33,756 nucleotides of DNA, from positions 1 to 33,756 of the forward strand of contig CABVAS010000002.1 of assembly GCA_902496375.1 (NCBI GenBank), in the 5' to 3' direction. The notes below the pieces were generated by a model that saw only the letters and a list, made by a program, of their open reading frames with translations, was not told where the DNA came from and searched no databases. The DNA comes from an uncultured Collinsella sp. (lineage in GTDB: Bacteria; Actinomycetota; Coriobacteriia; Coriobacteriales; Coriobacteriaceae). This document shows positions 8,229-15,415 of this stretch, piece after piece. The position numbers were made by a program, and so were the translations under genes. Numbering within the stretch: the stretch's first letter is position 1; every line of letters begins with the position of its first letter.

Positions 8229-8567
8229 ATGAAGACTATTAAGTCTCGGCAAGATTTCGAGCATGTGTTCAGTCAGGGGCGTCGTTTCAATCACCCTCTG
8301 ATTCGAATGACCATATGTGAATCGGTTGGCGAAGGCGACTCCGGAAGGGTCGCCTTCGTTGGTGCTAAGCGACTCGGTTGTGCCGTCGTGCGCAACCGAT
8401 CTAAGCGTGTGATGCGCGAGGCCGCCCGCAGCTGCGGATTTCCCGTTGCGGGTTATGACATCATCTTGTTTGCAACTCCCAAGACGAGGGTTTCCTCGCC
8501 GCAGGAGATGGACAAGGCGTTGCGTTCGCTTATGAAGCGCGCCGGCGTTGCCGGGGAGGAGCGATGA
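8229..8567 (+). CDS. rnpA: Ribonuclease P protein component
   Basis: 112-residue basic subunit that assists the RNase P RNA in trimming the 5' ends of tRNA precursors. It carries the diagnostic RNR motif (RNRSKR at 55-60) followed by the helix VMREAAR, with the expected N-terminal lead (MKTIKSRQDFEHVFSQGRRF). It starts 20 bases after rpmH with no recognisable ribosome binding site, so translation probably depends on ribosomes finishing rpmH. Its stop overlaps the yidD start by four bases (ATGA). Confidence 0.95.
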   Translation: MKTIKSRQDFEHVFSQGRRFNHPLIRMTICESVGEGDSGRVAFVGAKRLGCAVVRNRSKRVMREAARSCGFPVAGYDIILFATPKTRVSSPQEMDKALRSLMKRAGVAGEER

Positions 8568-8788
8568 GCAATCACGTTTTGCGACGTGTTGCCATCGCTC
8601 CTATTCGCATATATCAACAGGTTATTTCGCCCTTATTGCCTGACGCCTGCATTTATTACCCAACGTGCTCGCAATACGCCATCCAGGCGATTGAGAAGCA
8701 CGGTGTTTTGAGAGGCTGCTGGCTTGCCGTGAGGCGCATCGCTCGTTGCAATCCCCTGCACGTCGGCGGTTATGACCCTGTGCCCTAG
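8564..8788 (+). CDS. yidD: Membrane protein insertion efficiency factor YidD
   Basis: 74-residue protein of the YidD family, an amphipathic membrane-associated helper of YidC-dependent insertion. Family features are IRIYQQVISPLLP near the N terminus, YYPTCSQYA with its conserved Cys, and the terminal HVGGYDPVP. It shares four bases with the end of rnpA and is followed 29 bases later by yidC, the usual order rpmH-rnpA-yidD-yidC. Confidence 0.95.
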   Translation: MSNHVLRRVAIAPIRIYQQVISPLLPDACIYYPTCSQYAIQAIEKHGVLRGCWLAVRRIARCNPLHVGGYDPVP

Positions 8789-8817
8789 CGGGCACTCGCT
8801 ATCGGAGGAAAACTTAC

Positions 8818-9588
8818 ATGTGGGATTGGATCGTTAACATCCTTTTCGAGCTGCTCAAGCTCATCCAGACCTTTGCGGTCGACTGGGGCCTGTCCATCAT
8901 CATCCTGGTGGTCATCATCCGTCTGCTGCTGACGCCGCTCATGCTCAAGTCGACCAAGTCGACGGCTCGCATGCAGGTGCTGCAGCCCAAGATGCTCGAG
9001 ATCCAGGAGCGCTATGCCGACGATCCCCAGCGTCAGGCCGAGGAGATGCAGAAGTTCTACAGCGAGAACAAGTTCAACCCCATGGCTGGCTGTCTGCCGC
9101 TGCTGATTCAGATGCCTATCCTGTTCGCCCTGTTTACATTGCTGCGCAACCTGCCGCAGTACTTTAACGACGGCACGTTCTCGTTCTTCAACATCCTGCC
9201 CGACCTGACCACCACGCCGAGTGCTTCCTTTGCCGATGGCTTTATGGTTGCACTGCCTGCGCTGGTTTGCCTGATCCTGTTCGCCGTTCTGACCCTGATT
9301 CCGCAGCTCTATATGTCGCGCAACCAGACCGGCCAGCAGGCTCAGAGCATGCGTATGATGGCCGTTGTCATGACGGTCATGATGCTTTGGATGGGCTGGA
9401 GCCTTCCCGTTGGTGTTCTGCTGTACTACGACGTCTCGTCTGCTTGGCAGGTTATCCAGCAGATTTTTGTGACGCAGAAGGTCATCGACAAGGCGAAGGC
9501 CGATGAGGAGGAGCGTCTTAAGAACGCTCCGCTGCAGGTTGAGGTCACTCGTCGAGAGAAGAAGCCGCGCCCGCATAAGAAGAAGTAG
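8818..9588 (+). CDS. yidC: Membrane protein insertase YidC/Oxa1
   Basis: 256-residue insertase of the short Gram-positive Oxa1 type, which inserts proteins into the cytoplasmic membrane with or without SecYEG. It has hydrophobic segments at about 22-44, 98-117, 143-165 and 178-203. The conserved Arg35 lies in the hydrophilic groove helix (VVIIRLLLTPL), there is a charged cytoplasmic hairpin (about 50-85), and the tail is Lys/Arg-rich (EKKPRPHKKK), typical for ribosome contact. There is no lipobox, so it is not of the SpoIIIJ lipoprotein type. A GGAGG lies 9 bases before the ATG. Confidence 0.96.
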   Translation: MWDWIVNILFELLKLIQTFAVDWGLSIIILVVIIRLLLTPLMLKSTKSTARMQVLQPKMLEIQERYADDPQRQAEEMQKFYSENKFNPMAGCLPLLIQMPILFALFTLLRNLPQYFNDGTFSFFNILPDLTTTPSASFADGFMVALPALVCLILFAVLTLIPQLYMSRNQTGQQAQSMRMMAVVMTVMMLWMGWSLPVGVLLYYDVSSAWQVIQQIFVTQKVIDKAKADEEERLKNAPLQVEVTRREKKPRPHKKK

Positions 9589-9605
9589 TGGGATATCAAT
9601 CTTAT

Positions 9606-9618
9606 TTAGGTACCTAAC
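9606..9618. repeat. Palindromic 13-mer, first copy
   Basis: TTAGGTACCTAAC, containing a perfect 12-bp palindrome, lies in the yidC-jag gap and is repeated exactly at 13110-13122. The two copies bracket the jag-rsmG-parAB segment, which is lower in GC than its flanks. Two 13-mers may coincide by chance in a window this size. Confidence 0.5.
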
Positions 9619-9632
9619 TTTTGGAGTACGTT

Positions 9633-10202
9633 ATGTCTGAAGAGATCATCGAGGATATGCTTGAGGAGGTTGCCCCGCAGGTCGCGGGCGATTATCCCGA
9701 GATTGCACAGCGCTACAAGGCTGGTGAAGAGCTGACCGATGAGGAGCTCGACACCATTGCCGATGTTGCTATTTCCATCCTGCGTTCCATCCTTTCGCAC
9801 TTCGATGCCGCCAACTCTCCTATCGATGAGTATGAGGGCGACGAAGGTGAGCTGATTTTGGATGTAACGGCTCCCGACCTTGCTGTTCTCATTGGCCGTC
9901 ATGGTCGCACCCTTGATGCCCTTCAGGTTATGTTCTCTTTGCTGGTGAGCCGCAAACTTGGCTTTAGGTATCCGGTTGTAGTGGACGTCGAGGGATACAA
10001 GAGCCGCCGTCAGGACAAGGTTGCCTCCATGGCTCAGTCTGCTGCCGAGCGTGCCATTCGCACTCATAAGAGTGTTTCGCTTCCGCCCATGAATGCCTAC
10101 GAGCGTCGACTGGTTCACATTGCACTTCGTGGCAATGATGCCGTCGATACTCATTCTGAGGGTTCTGACCCTGATCGCCATGTGGTGATTGTTGCTCGAT
10201 AA
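9633..10202 (+). CDS. jag: Jag/KhpB RNA-binding protein (KH and R3H domains)
   Basis: 189-residue RNA-binding protein of the Jag/KhpB family, linked in Gram-positive bacteria to cell elongation, septum placement and sRNA-type regulation. A KH domain with the GxxG loop GRHG (88-91) is followed by an R3H domain with Arg158-x3-His162 and THSEGSDPDRHVVI. The N-terminal 60 residues are acidic and do not look like the classical Jag_N domain. I used the ATG at 9633, six bases after GGAG (9623-9626), rather than the TTG at 9621, which would contain that ribosome binding site. A strong terminator follows. Confidence 0.92.
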   Translation: MSEEIIEDMLEEVAPQVAGDYPEIAQRYKAGEELTDEELDTIADVAISILRSILSHFDAANSPIDEYEGDEGELILDVTAPDLAVLIGRHGRTLDALQVMFSLLVSRKLGFRYPVVVDVEGYKSRRQDKVASMAQSAAERAIRTHKSVSLPPMNAYERRLVHIALRGNDAVDTHSEGSDPDRHVVIVAR

Positions 10203-10220
10203 TCTACTCGAGTTTATGCT

Positions 10221-10252
10221 AAGGGGACGTGGTTTCCACGTCCCCTTTTTTT
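10221..10252 (+). terminator. Rho-independent terminator after jag
   Basis: A 12-bp perfect stem (10221-10232 with 10236-10247, loop TTT) runs into seven T (10246-10252). It ends the rpmH-jag operon and separates it from rsmG. Confidence 0.93.
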
Positions 10253-10285
10253 GTCAAAAGTTCTCGATACGCTGATTTTTGTCAG

Positions 10286-10292
10286 AAAGGAG
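10286..10292 (+). promoter_or_regulatory. Ribosome binding site that fixes the rsmG start
   Basis: AAAGGAG, six bases before the TTG at 10299. It argues against the upstream in-frame TTG at 10251, which sits in the T-run of the jag terminator and has no Shine-Dalgarno sequence. Confidence 0.7.
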
Positions 10293-10298
10293 CTTTCG

Positions 10299-11036
10299 TT
10301 GTTAGTACTTACTGATCAGCAAGCTGACGAGATGTTGAGTCGTCTAGCTTTCTATTGCAAAGAGTATTCCTTGAGCGTAACTGATGTTGAGCTGAGGAAA
10401 TGTATTCAGCATTTGGATTTGGTTCTAGAAACAAATAAGACAACCAATCTCACCCGTATTCTTAACGTAGAAGATGCTGCAGTACTTCATATCCTCGACT
10501 CACTTGTTTTGCTCCCCTATATCAGCAAGGCTCCTGAGGGAGCTTTGCTCGATATGGGAACAGGTGCGGGCTTCCCTGGTATTCCATTAACCATAACCAC
10601 GCATCGTAAAGCTACTTATATTGACTCTGTTGGCAAGAAGGTTGATGCGGTAAATTCCTTTGTCCATGCTCTTGGATTGAAACATGCCCATGCGGTTCAT
10701 GATCGTCTTGAAGAATATGCTCGGAGCCATAAGAAGCAGTTCTCTGTTGTAACCGCCCGCGCACTGGCCCCTCTACCGATTCTTGTTGAATATGCGGCTC
10801 CGTATCTGAAGGATGGAGGTCTATTTGTTATAACCAAGGGCAATCCTTCGGATGAGGAGCTTGCTTCCGGCATGTCAGCAGCTAAGATTTGCGGCTTCAC
10901 TTTGCTTCTGAATGACGCAATTGATTTGCCTGAAGGCTTGGGTCACAGGGAGTTCATTGTTCTTAAGAAGAGTCATCCAGCATCTGTCTCATTGCCTCGT
11001 GCAAATGGCGTGGCAAAGAAGAATCCGCTTGCCTAG
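10299..11036 (+). CDS. rsmG: 16S rRNA (guanine-N7) methyltransferase RsmG
   Basis: 245-residue S-adenosylmethionine-dependent enzyme (GidB) that methylates N7 of G527 in 16S rRNA (E. coli numbering). It shows the RsmG hallmarks TNLTRI, then HILDSL, the SAM-binding loop LLDMGTGAGFPGIPL, VTARALAPL and KG in VITKG. The start is TTG at 10299 on ribosome-binding-site grounds. Base and codon use are poorer in GC than in rpmH-yidC or rlmN. It is followed directly by the parS cluster and parA-parB, the usual rsmG-parA-parB arrangement near oriC. Confidence 0.93.
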   Translation: MLVLTDQQADEMLSRLAFYCKEYSLSVTDVELRKCIQHLDLVLETNKTTNLTRILNVEDAAVLHILDSLVLLPYISKAPEGALLDMGTGAGFPGIPLTITTHRKATYIDSVGKKVDAVNSFVHALGLKHAHAVHDRLEEYARSHKKQFSVVTARALAPLPILVEYAAPYLKDGGLFVITKGNPSDEELASGMSAAKICGFTLLLNDAIDLPEGLGHREFIVLKKSHPASVSLPRANGVAKKNPLA

Positions 11037-11037
11037 A

Positions 11038-11053
11038 TGTTTCACGTGAAACA
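11038..11053. promoter_or_regulatory. parS site 1 (perfect)
   Basis: TGTTTCACGTGAAACA, an exact match to the bacterial parS palindrome bound by ParB. It begins two bases after the rsmG stop codon. Confidence 0.97.
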
Positions 11054-11076
11054 TAATGGATACTAACAACTTGCAG

Positions 11077-11092
11077 TGTTTCACGTGAAACA
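11077..11092. promoter_or_regulatory. parS site 2 (perfect)
   Basis: Second exact copy of the 16-bp parS palindrome, starting exactly 39 bp after site 1. Confidence 0.97.
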
Positions 11093-11115
11093 TGGCGGTT
11101 GATATCGATTCGGAA

Positions 11116-11131
11116 TGTTTCACGTGAAACA
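11116..11131. promoter_or_regulatory. parS site 3 (perfect)
   Basis: Third exact copy of the 16-bp parS palindrome, again exactly 39 bp after the previous one and 39 bases before the parA start codon. The parA promoter probably overlaps this array, so ParB may autoregulate the operon (inference). Confidence 0.97.
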
Positions 11132-11170
11132 TCCTCCGTTTGACAGCTTTAATACACACCAGGAGGGACC

Positions 11171-11971
11171 GTGGGATTTCGCGACGTTAAGCGTTCTAAG
11201 AGCGCAAAAGACACGCGTATCATTGCAATCATCAATCAAAAAGGCGGCGTCGGTAAGTCAACGACGGCCGTAAACCTTGCAGCAGCACTGGGTGAGCAGG
11301 GTCGTAAGACACTGATTGTCGATTTTGATCCGCAGGGAAACAGCACCAGTGGATTCGGAATTGAAAAAGAAGACCTTGATCACTGCATCTATGATGCATT
11401 GTTGAATGATGTGCCGGCAGAATCGCTTGTTCTTGATACAAATTGTAAAAAGGTATTCGTTATTCCGGCTACAATTCAACTTGCAGGCGCGGAAATTGAG
11501 CTCGTAAGCGCAATTGCTCGTGAAACCCGCCTCAAAGATTTGCTTGAGCCGATTCAGGACGAGTTTGACTTTATTTTCATTGACTGTCCTCCTTCGCTCG
11601 GCCTGCTTACTATCAACGCTTTGACCGCAGCAGACAGCGTTTTGATTCCGATCCAGTGCGAATATTACGCACTCGAGGGCGTTACGAAGCTGCTTGAGTC
11701 AATGAAGATGGTCAAATCACGGCTGAACAAGGGCTTAGACACCTATGGTGTGCTTATGACCATGTATGACTCGCGTACTTCACTATCGAATCAGGTTGTT
11801 GAGGAGGTTCAATCGTACTTTGGTGATAAGGCGTTTAAGACGCTAATCCCCCGTACGGTTAAAATCTCCGAAGCTCCGTCTTTTGGAGAACCGGTAATTA
11901 CCTATGCACCTCAAAATAAGGGTGCAAAAGCATATATGAACCTTGCAAAAGAGGTGATCAAGCGTGCCTAG
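11171..11971 (+). CDS. parA: Chromosome partitioning ATPase ParA (Soj)
   Basis: 266-residue deviant-Walker ATPase that binds DNA as an ATP dimer and moves ParB-parS complexes during origin segregation. It has the deviant Walker A KGGVGKSTT (from residue 24, signature Lys24), Walker A' VDFDPQGN and Walker B IFIDCPPSLG. The C-terminal part SRTSLSNQVVEEV...IPRTVKISEAPSFGEP is typical of chromosomal Soj. The start is GTG at 11171, with AGGAGGG immediately upstream. It overlaps parB by 8 bases. The coding sequence is lower in GC than the flanking housekeeping genes. Confidence 0.97.
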   Translation: MGFRDVKRSKSAKDTRIIAIINQKGGVGKSTTAVNLAAALGEQGRKTLIVDFDPQGNSTSGFGIEKEDLDHCIYDALLNDVPAESLVLDTNCKKVFVIPATIQLAGAEIELVSAIARETRLKDLLEPIQDEFDFIFIDCPPSLGLLTINALTAADSVLIPIQCEYYALEGVTKLLESMKMVKSRLNKGLDTYGVLMTMYDSRTSLSNQVVEEVQSYFGDKAFKTLIPRTVKISEAPSFGEPVITYAPQNKGAKAYMNLAKEVIKRA

Positions 11972-12869
11972 TGTAAAGAAACGTGGCGGATTGGGACGTG
12001 GACTCAATGCTTTGGTCTCAGAGGCCGAGTATGAGACCGGCGGTTCGGCTGCATCGGCTTCAAATGCCGCATCTGAAACAAAACTACCTATTGAGGATAT
12101 CGTTCCCAACCCTAATCAGCCGCGAATTCACTTTAACGAAACTGAACTTCGCGAGTTGAGCGAGTCAATCCAAGAACATGGCGTTTTGCAGCCGCTTTTG
12201 GTTCGCAAACATGGAAACGGCTATGAGATCATCGCTGGTGAGCGTCGTTACCAGGCGTCAAAGCTTGCTGGCCTTGAAGAATTGCCAGTCATCATTAAAG
12301 AGGTAAATGATGAAGAGATGCTGGCTCTTGCTCTTATCGAAAACCTTCAGCGTTCTGATCTGAATCCCGTCGAAGAGGCTAAGGGCTATCGCCAACTCAT
12401 TGATGCCAGCGGGATGACCCAGGAGGCATTGTCCAAGGCAGTAAGCAAGTCACGCTCTGCAATTACAAACTCGCTGCGTCTTCTCGATCTCCCCGAAGTA
12501 GTTCAGCAGATGATTTTTGAGGGTAAACTTACTGCTGGTCATGCACGTGCGATTCTTGCAGTTCCCTATGAGGACGCGCGTATTCGACTTGCAGAGAAAG
12601 TTGTTACAGAGGGCCTTTCCGTAAGAGCGACAGAAAATCTTGCTCCGTTGTTTTCTGCCGGAGAGACACCTAAGACGCCGAGGCCTGCAACGCCTCAGTC
12701 TTTTAAAAAGGCTGCCCGCGTGCTTCGTCAGGTTTTTAATACCAACGTGCGTGTGAAGAGCTCGCGTGGAAAGAATAAGATTGAGATTGAGTTTAAAGAC
12801 GAGGAAGAGCTCTCTCGTATTCTTGGCGAAATGATTCAGTTTGATCAAGGAGGCCAAGATGAGGAATAA
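11964..12869 (+). CDS. parB: Chromosome partitioning protein ParB (Spo0J)
   Basis: 301-residue CTP-dependent DNA clamp that loads at parS and spreads, recruiting SMC and stimulating ParA. The N-terminal KKRGGLGRGLNAL is the ParA-contacting peptide. The CTP-binding ParB/Srx domain carries GERRYQA (92-98) and ENLQR (126-130). The central helix-turn-helix (about 150-175) reads parS, and the C-terminal dimer domain starts near residue 235. The GTG at 11964 lies inside parA (8-base overlap). Its target is visible as three perfect parS copies just upstream of parA. Its end overlaps the next small gene by 11 bases. Confidence 0.97.
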   Translation: MPSVKKRGGLGRGLNALVSEAEYETGGSAASASNAASETKLPIEDIVPNPNQPRIHFNETELRELSESIQEHGVLQPLLVRKHGNGYEIIAGERRYQASKLAGLEELPVIIKEVNDEEMLALALIENLQRSDLNPVEEAKGYRQLIDASGMTQEALSKAVSKSRSAITNSLRLLDLPEVVQQMIFEGKLTAGHARAILAVPYEDARIRLAEKVVTEGLSVRATENLAPLFSAGETPKTPRPATPQSFKKAARVLRQVFNTNVRVKSSRGKNKIEIEFKDEEELSRILGEMIQFDQGGQDEE

Positions 12870-13113
12870 GATTTTAACAGCGATTGCATTGGTGACGACT
12901 GTCGCGGCTGGTGCCTTTGCTGGCTATAGGATCGCTACAGACGATGAACTTCGAGGTCGTTTGCTTCGTAGCGCGCAAGATATCGTCGATACTTCCAAAA
13001 AGAAAATGGATGTTATGACAGAAGATGTTGCCATGCGTACTGCTCAGGTAACGAAGAATCCCAAGATTAATCAAGGTTGGGTCAGCAACCAATGGGAAAA
13101 TGTAGGCTATTAG
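12859..13113 (+). CDS. Small membrane-anchored protein coupled to parB
   Basis: 84 residues with an N-terminal hydrophobic segment (about 5-25, ILTAIALVTTVAAGAFAGYR) and a charged, helical remainder (DDELRGRLLRSAQDIVDTSKKKM). I do not recognise a named family; it loosely resembles YtxH-like short membrane proteins. The ATG at 12859 has AAGGAGG five bases before it, and the gene overlaps the parB stop by 11 bases, so the two are translationally coupled. That coupling suggests a role at the membrane in segregation or envelope maintenance, but this is inference. Two hairpins follow. Confidence 0.8.
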   Translation: MRNKILTAIALVTTVAAGAFAGYRIATDDELRGRLLRSAQDIVDTSKKKMDVMTEDVAMRTAQVTKNPKINQGWVSNQWENVGY

Positions 13114-13122
13114 GTACCTAAC
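13110..13122. repeat. Palindromic 13-mer, second copy
   Basis: Exact copy of TTAGGTACCTAAC from 9606-9618, here overlapping the stop codon of the small gene after parB. See the first copy for context. Confidence 0.5.
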
Positions 13123-13141
13123 AATTACTCAGCATATTTTG

Positions 13142-13185
13142 AGGGGTCCTTGTCTGATTCATGAGACAAGGACCCCTTATTTTGG
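13142..13185 (+). terminator. Terminator of the parAB operon
   Basis: A 14-bp perfect stem (13142-13155 with 13164-13177, 8-base loop) is followed by the T-rich TATTTT. It lies 28 bases after the last gene of the rsmG-parA-parB operon. Confidence 0.85.
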
Positions 13186-13237
13186 CCGTAAAAATGGGAC
13201 AGGTAGCAGCTGATTCAAAATTAAGGTCAATAAATGA

Positions 13238-13274
13238 AACGACCCCGGTTGCATATTCTGTAACCGGGGTCGTT
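13238..13274 (-). terminator. Terminator downstream of rlmN
   Basis: A 13-bp perfect stem (13238-13250 with 13262-13274, 11-base loop) lies 37 bases past the rlmN stop. On the minus strand it is followed by the moderately T-rich TCATTTATT. It backs onto the parAB terminator, so the two converging operons are insulated. Confidence 0.7.
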
Positions 13275-13277
13275 CGA

Positions 13278-13293
13278 TGTTTCACATGAAACG
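13278..13293. promoter_or_regulatory. Degenerate parS-like site before rlmN end
   Basis: TGTTTCACATGAAACG matches 14 of 16 parS positions; the changes are in the central CG and in the last base. It lies between the rlmN stop and its terminator, about 2.2 kb from the perfect parS cluster. It may be a weak ParB site. Confidence 0.4.
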
Positions 13294-13311
13294 TTTTGGG
13301 ATGCGACTCCC

Positions 13312-14364
13312 CTATGCGTTCTTCTGAACTTTGAAGCGCTGCTTCAGCTGTCCGCAAGCGGCGTCAATATCGTTACCACGGGAGTTACGAATCGTGGTCT
13401 CGATGCCACGGGACTCAAGACGACGCTGAAGATCCTCAACCTTATGAATCGGCGACGGCTTGAGCGGGCTACCCTCGATGTCGTTAAGCTGAATGAGGTT
13501 AACGTGGCACAGCGTTCCCTCGCAGAAGTCGCAGAGCGCCTGCATTTCGGGATTCGTATCGTTGACGCCTTCGATCATGGCATACTCATAGGTCGGGCGG
13601 CGGCCGGTCTTCTCGGTGTAGAGCTGAAGCGCTTCGTGAAGGCGAAGCAGCGTGTACTTCTTAACACCGGGCATGAGCTTATTGCGCGTCGACTGGATGG
13701 CGGAATGCAGGGAAACGGCAAGCGTGAACTGCTCGGGGATGTCGGCAAATTTGCGAATACCGGGAATAACGCCGCTGGTAGAGACGGTGAGGTGACGAGC
13801 GCCGATACCGATGCCATCGGGGTCGTTGAGGATTCGCAGCGCCTTGAGAACCTCGTCGTAGTTGGCAAACGGCTCGCCCTGGCCCATGAAGACAACGCTC
13901 GTGGCGCGCTCGCCAAAGTCGTTGGATACATGAAGTACCTGGTCGACGATCTCTTGAGCGGTCAGAGAGCGCTTGAGGCCGTTGAGACCGGTAGCGCAAA
14001 AGGCACAGCCCATGCCACAGCCTGCCTGGGTGGAAACGCAGACGGAAAGCTTGTTACGACGGGGCATGCCGACGGTCTCGACGGAAACGCCGTCGTGGTA
14101 CTCGAGCAGATACTTGCGAGAGCCATCTTTGGAAACCTGCTTGGTGAGTTCAGTCGGCGTGTCAAAGGCGAAAGCCTCTTTAAGCTGCTCGCGGAAAGCC
14201 TTGGGAAGGTTGGTCATATCGTCAAACGAACAAACGTTCTTCTCAAAGACCCATTCGATGAGCTGCTTCGCGCGGAAGGCGGGCTGGCCAAGCTCGGCCA
14301 CGAGCTCGCGAATATCGTTTTGGCTCAAGTCGCGAATGTCCTGAGATTTAGTCCTGGGATTCAT
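13312..14364 (-). CDS. rlmN: Dual-specificity RNA methyltransferase RlmN
   Basis: 350-residue radical-SAM enzyme that methylates C2 of A2503 in 23S rRNA and A37 of some tRNAs. The iron-sulfur CxxxCxxC motif is at Cys116, Cys120 and Cys123. The two mechanistic cysteines are Cys109 (VCVSTQ) and Cys337 (DAACGQL). GQGEPFANYDEV and SLHSAIQSTRNKLMPG are family blocks. The start is ATG at 14362-14364 with AAAGG six bases upstream. It is transcribed divergently from ddl across an 85-base gap. Confidence 0.97.
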   Translation of the reverse strand: MNPRTKSQDIRDLSQNDIRELVAELGQPAFRAKQLIEWVFEKNVCSFDDMTNLPKAFREQLKEAFAFDTPTELTKQVSKDGSRKYLLEYHDGVSVETVGMPRRNKLSVCVSTQAGCGMGCAFCATGLNGLKRSLTAQEIVDQVLHVSNDFGERATSVVFMGQGEPFANYDEVLKALRILNDPDGIGIGARHLTVSTSGVIPGIRKFADIPEQFTLAVSLHSAIQSTRNKLMPGVKKYTLLRLHEALQLYTEKTGRRPTYEYAMIEGVNDTNPEMQALCDFCEGTLCHVNLIQLNDIEGSPLKPSPIHKVEDLQRRLESRGIETTIRNSRGNDIDAACGQLKQRFKVQKNA

Positions 14365-14449
14365 GGAAGCCTTTCGATTTTGGGGAAACGTAGAGGGTAT
14401 CGCTACAATATGGTATCAGCTGCAGAAATTATAGAGGAGGAGTCTGCCC

Positions 14450-15415
14450 ATGCCGGGTAAAAGCCTAGAGAACATGCACGTAGCGGTCTTGGCGGGCGGT
14501 CATTCCGCTGAGCGCGAGATCTCGCTCAATTCGGGAAAGAACGTCGTGGTTGCCTTGAAGGAGGCCGGCTACACTTCGGTGGAGCTGCTCGACACGGCTG
14601 CCGATGATTTTATGGTAACCATGGCGACCGGCGGCTTTGACGTGGCGTTTATCGCCATGCACGGTGCCGGCGGCGAGGATGGCGCCATGCAGGGCGCCAT
14701 GGAGACCCTGGGTATCCCCTACACGGCCTCGGGCGTGCTTGCCAGCGCCTGCGGTGCCGACAAGGAGGTCTCTAAGCTCCTGTACGCCAAGGCGGGCATT
14801 CCCATTGCCCCCGGCCTCGCGCTCGAGGTGGGCGATGAAGTCGATATCGATCATATCGTCGAGGTTTGTGGCGAGCGCTGCTTTGTGAAGCCGGCCGTCA
14901 ACGGTTCCAGCTATGGCATTTCCCTGGTCCATGAGCCCTCCGAGCTGCCCGCGGCAATCGCCAAGGCGTTTGCGTACGGCGACAAAGTGCTGGTCGAGAA
15001 GTGCATCGAGGGTACCGAGATCACCGTCGGTGTGTACGGCGAGGACGACGTGCGCGCTCTGCCGATTGTCGAGATTCGCAAACCCGAGGACTGCGAGTTC
15101 TACGATCTGGACGTGAAATATGTCGACCCTACGGACATCCATCGCATTCCGGCGCAGATTTCACCCGAGAATTACGCTCGCGCTCAGGAGCTTGCCTGTG
15201 CTGCTCACAAGGCCCTCGGTTGCCTGGGTATCTCGCGCAGCGACTTTATCGTGAGTGAGGACGGCCCCGTTATCCTCGAGACCAATACCATTCCCGGCAT
15301 GACCGATACGTCGCTGTATCCGGACGAGATCCGCCACACCGACGACATGACGTTCCCGCAGGTCTGTGACAGCCTGATTCGTATGGGCCTTCGTCGAGCG
15401 GGCATTGCATGCTAA
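14450..15415 (+). CDS. ddl: D-alanine--D-alanine ligase
   Basis: 321-residue ATP-grasp enzyme that makes D-Ala-D-Ala for peptidoglycan precursors. Visible blocks are the N-terminal AVLAGGHSAEREISLNSG, HGAGGEDGAMQGAMETLGIPYTASG, the ATP-grasp segment CFVKPAVNGSSYGIS, VEKCIEGTEITVGV and the metal-site region DFIVSEDGPVILETNTIPGMTDTSLYP. GAGGAGG lies nine bases before the ATG. Its last seven bases overlap the start of the helicase gene, so the two are probably co-transcribed. I see nothing in the omega-loop region that clearly signals D-lactate specificity. Confidence 0.95.
   Translation: MPGKSLENMHVAVLAGGHSAEREISLNSGKNVVVALKEAGYTSVELLDTAADDFMVTMATGGFDVAFIAMHGAGGEDGAMQGAMETLGIPYTASGVLASACGADKEVSKLLYAKAGIPIAPGLALEVGDEVDIDHIVEVCGERCFVKPAVNGSSYGISLVHEPSELPAAIAKAFAYGDKVLVEKCIEGTEITVGVYGEDDVRALPIVEIRKPEDCEFYDLDVKYVDPTDIHRIPAQISPENYARAQELACAAHKALGCLGISRSDFIVSEDGPVILETNTIPGMTDTSLYPDEIRHTDDMTFPQVCDSLIRMGLRRAGIAC

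Noticed and set aside
10251..10298. Upstream TTG start for rsmG
   Set aside because: It falls in the T-run of the jag terminator without a ribosome binding site; AAAGGAG before 10299 fits better.
11140..11145. TTGACA upstream of parA as a -35 box
   Set aside because: A -10 at normal spacing would fall on the ribosome binding site, leaving no room for a leader before the GTG at 11171.
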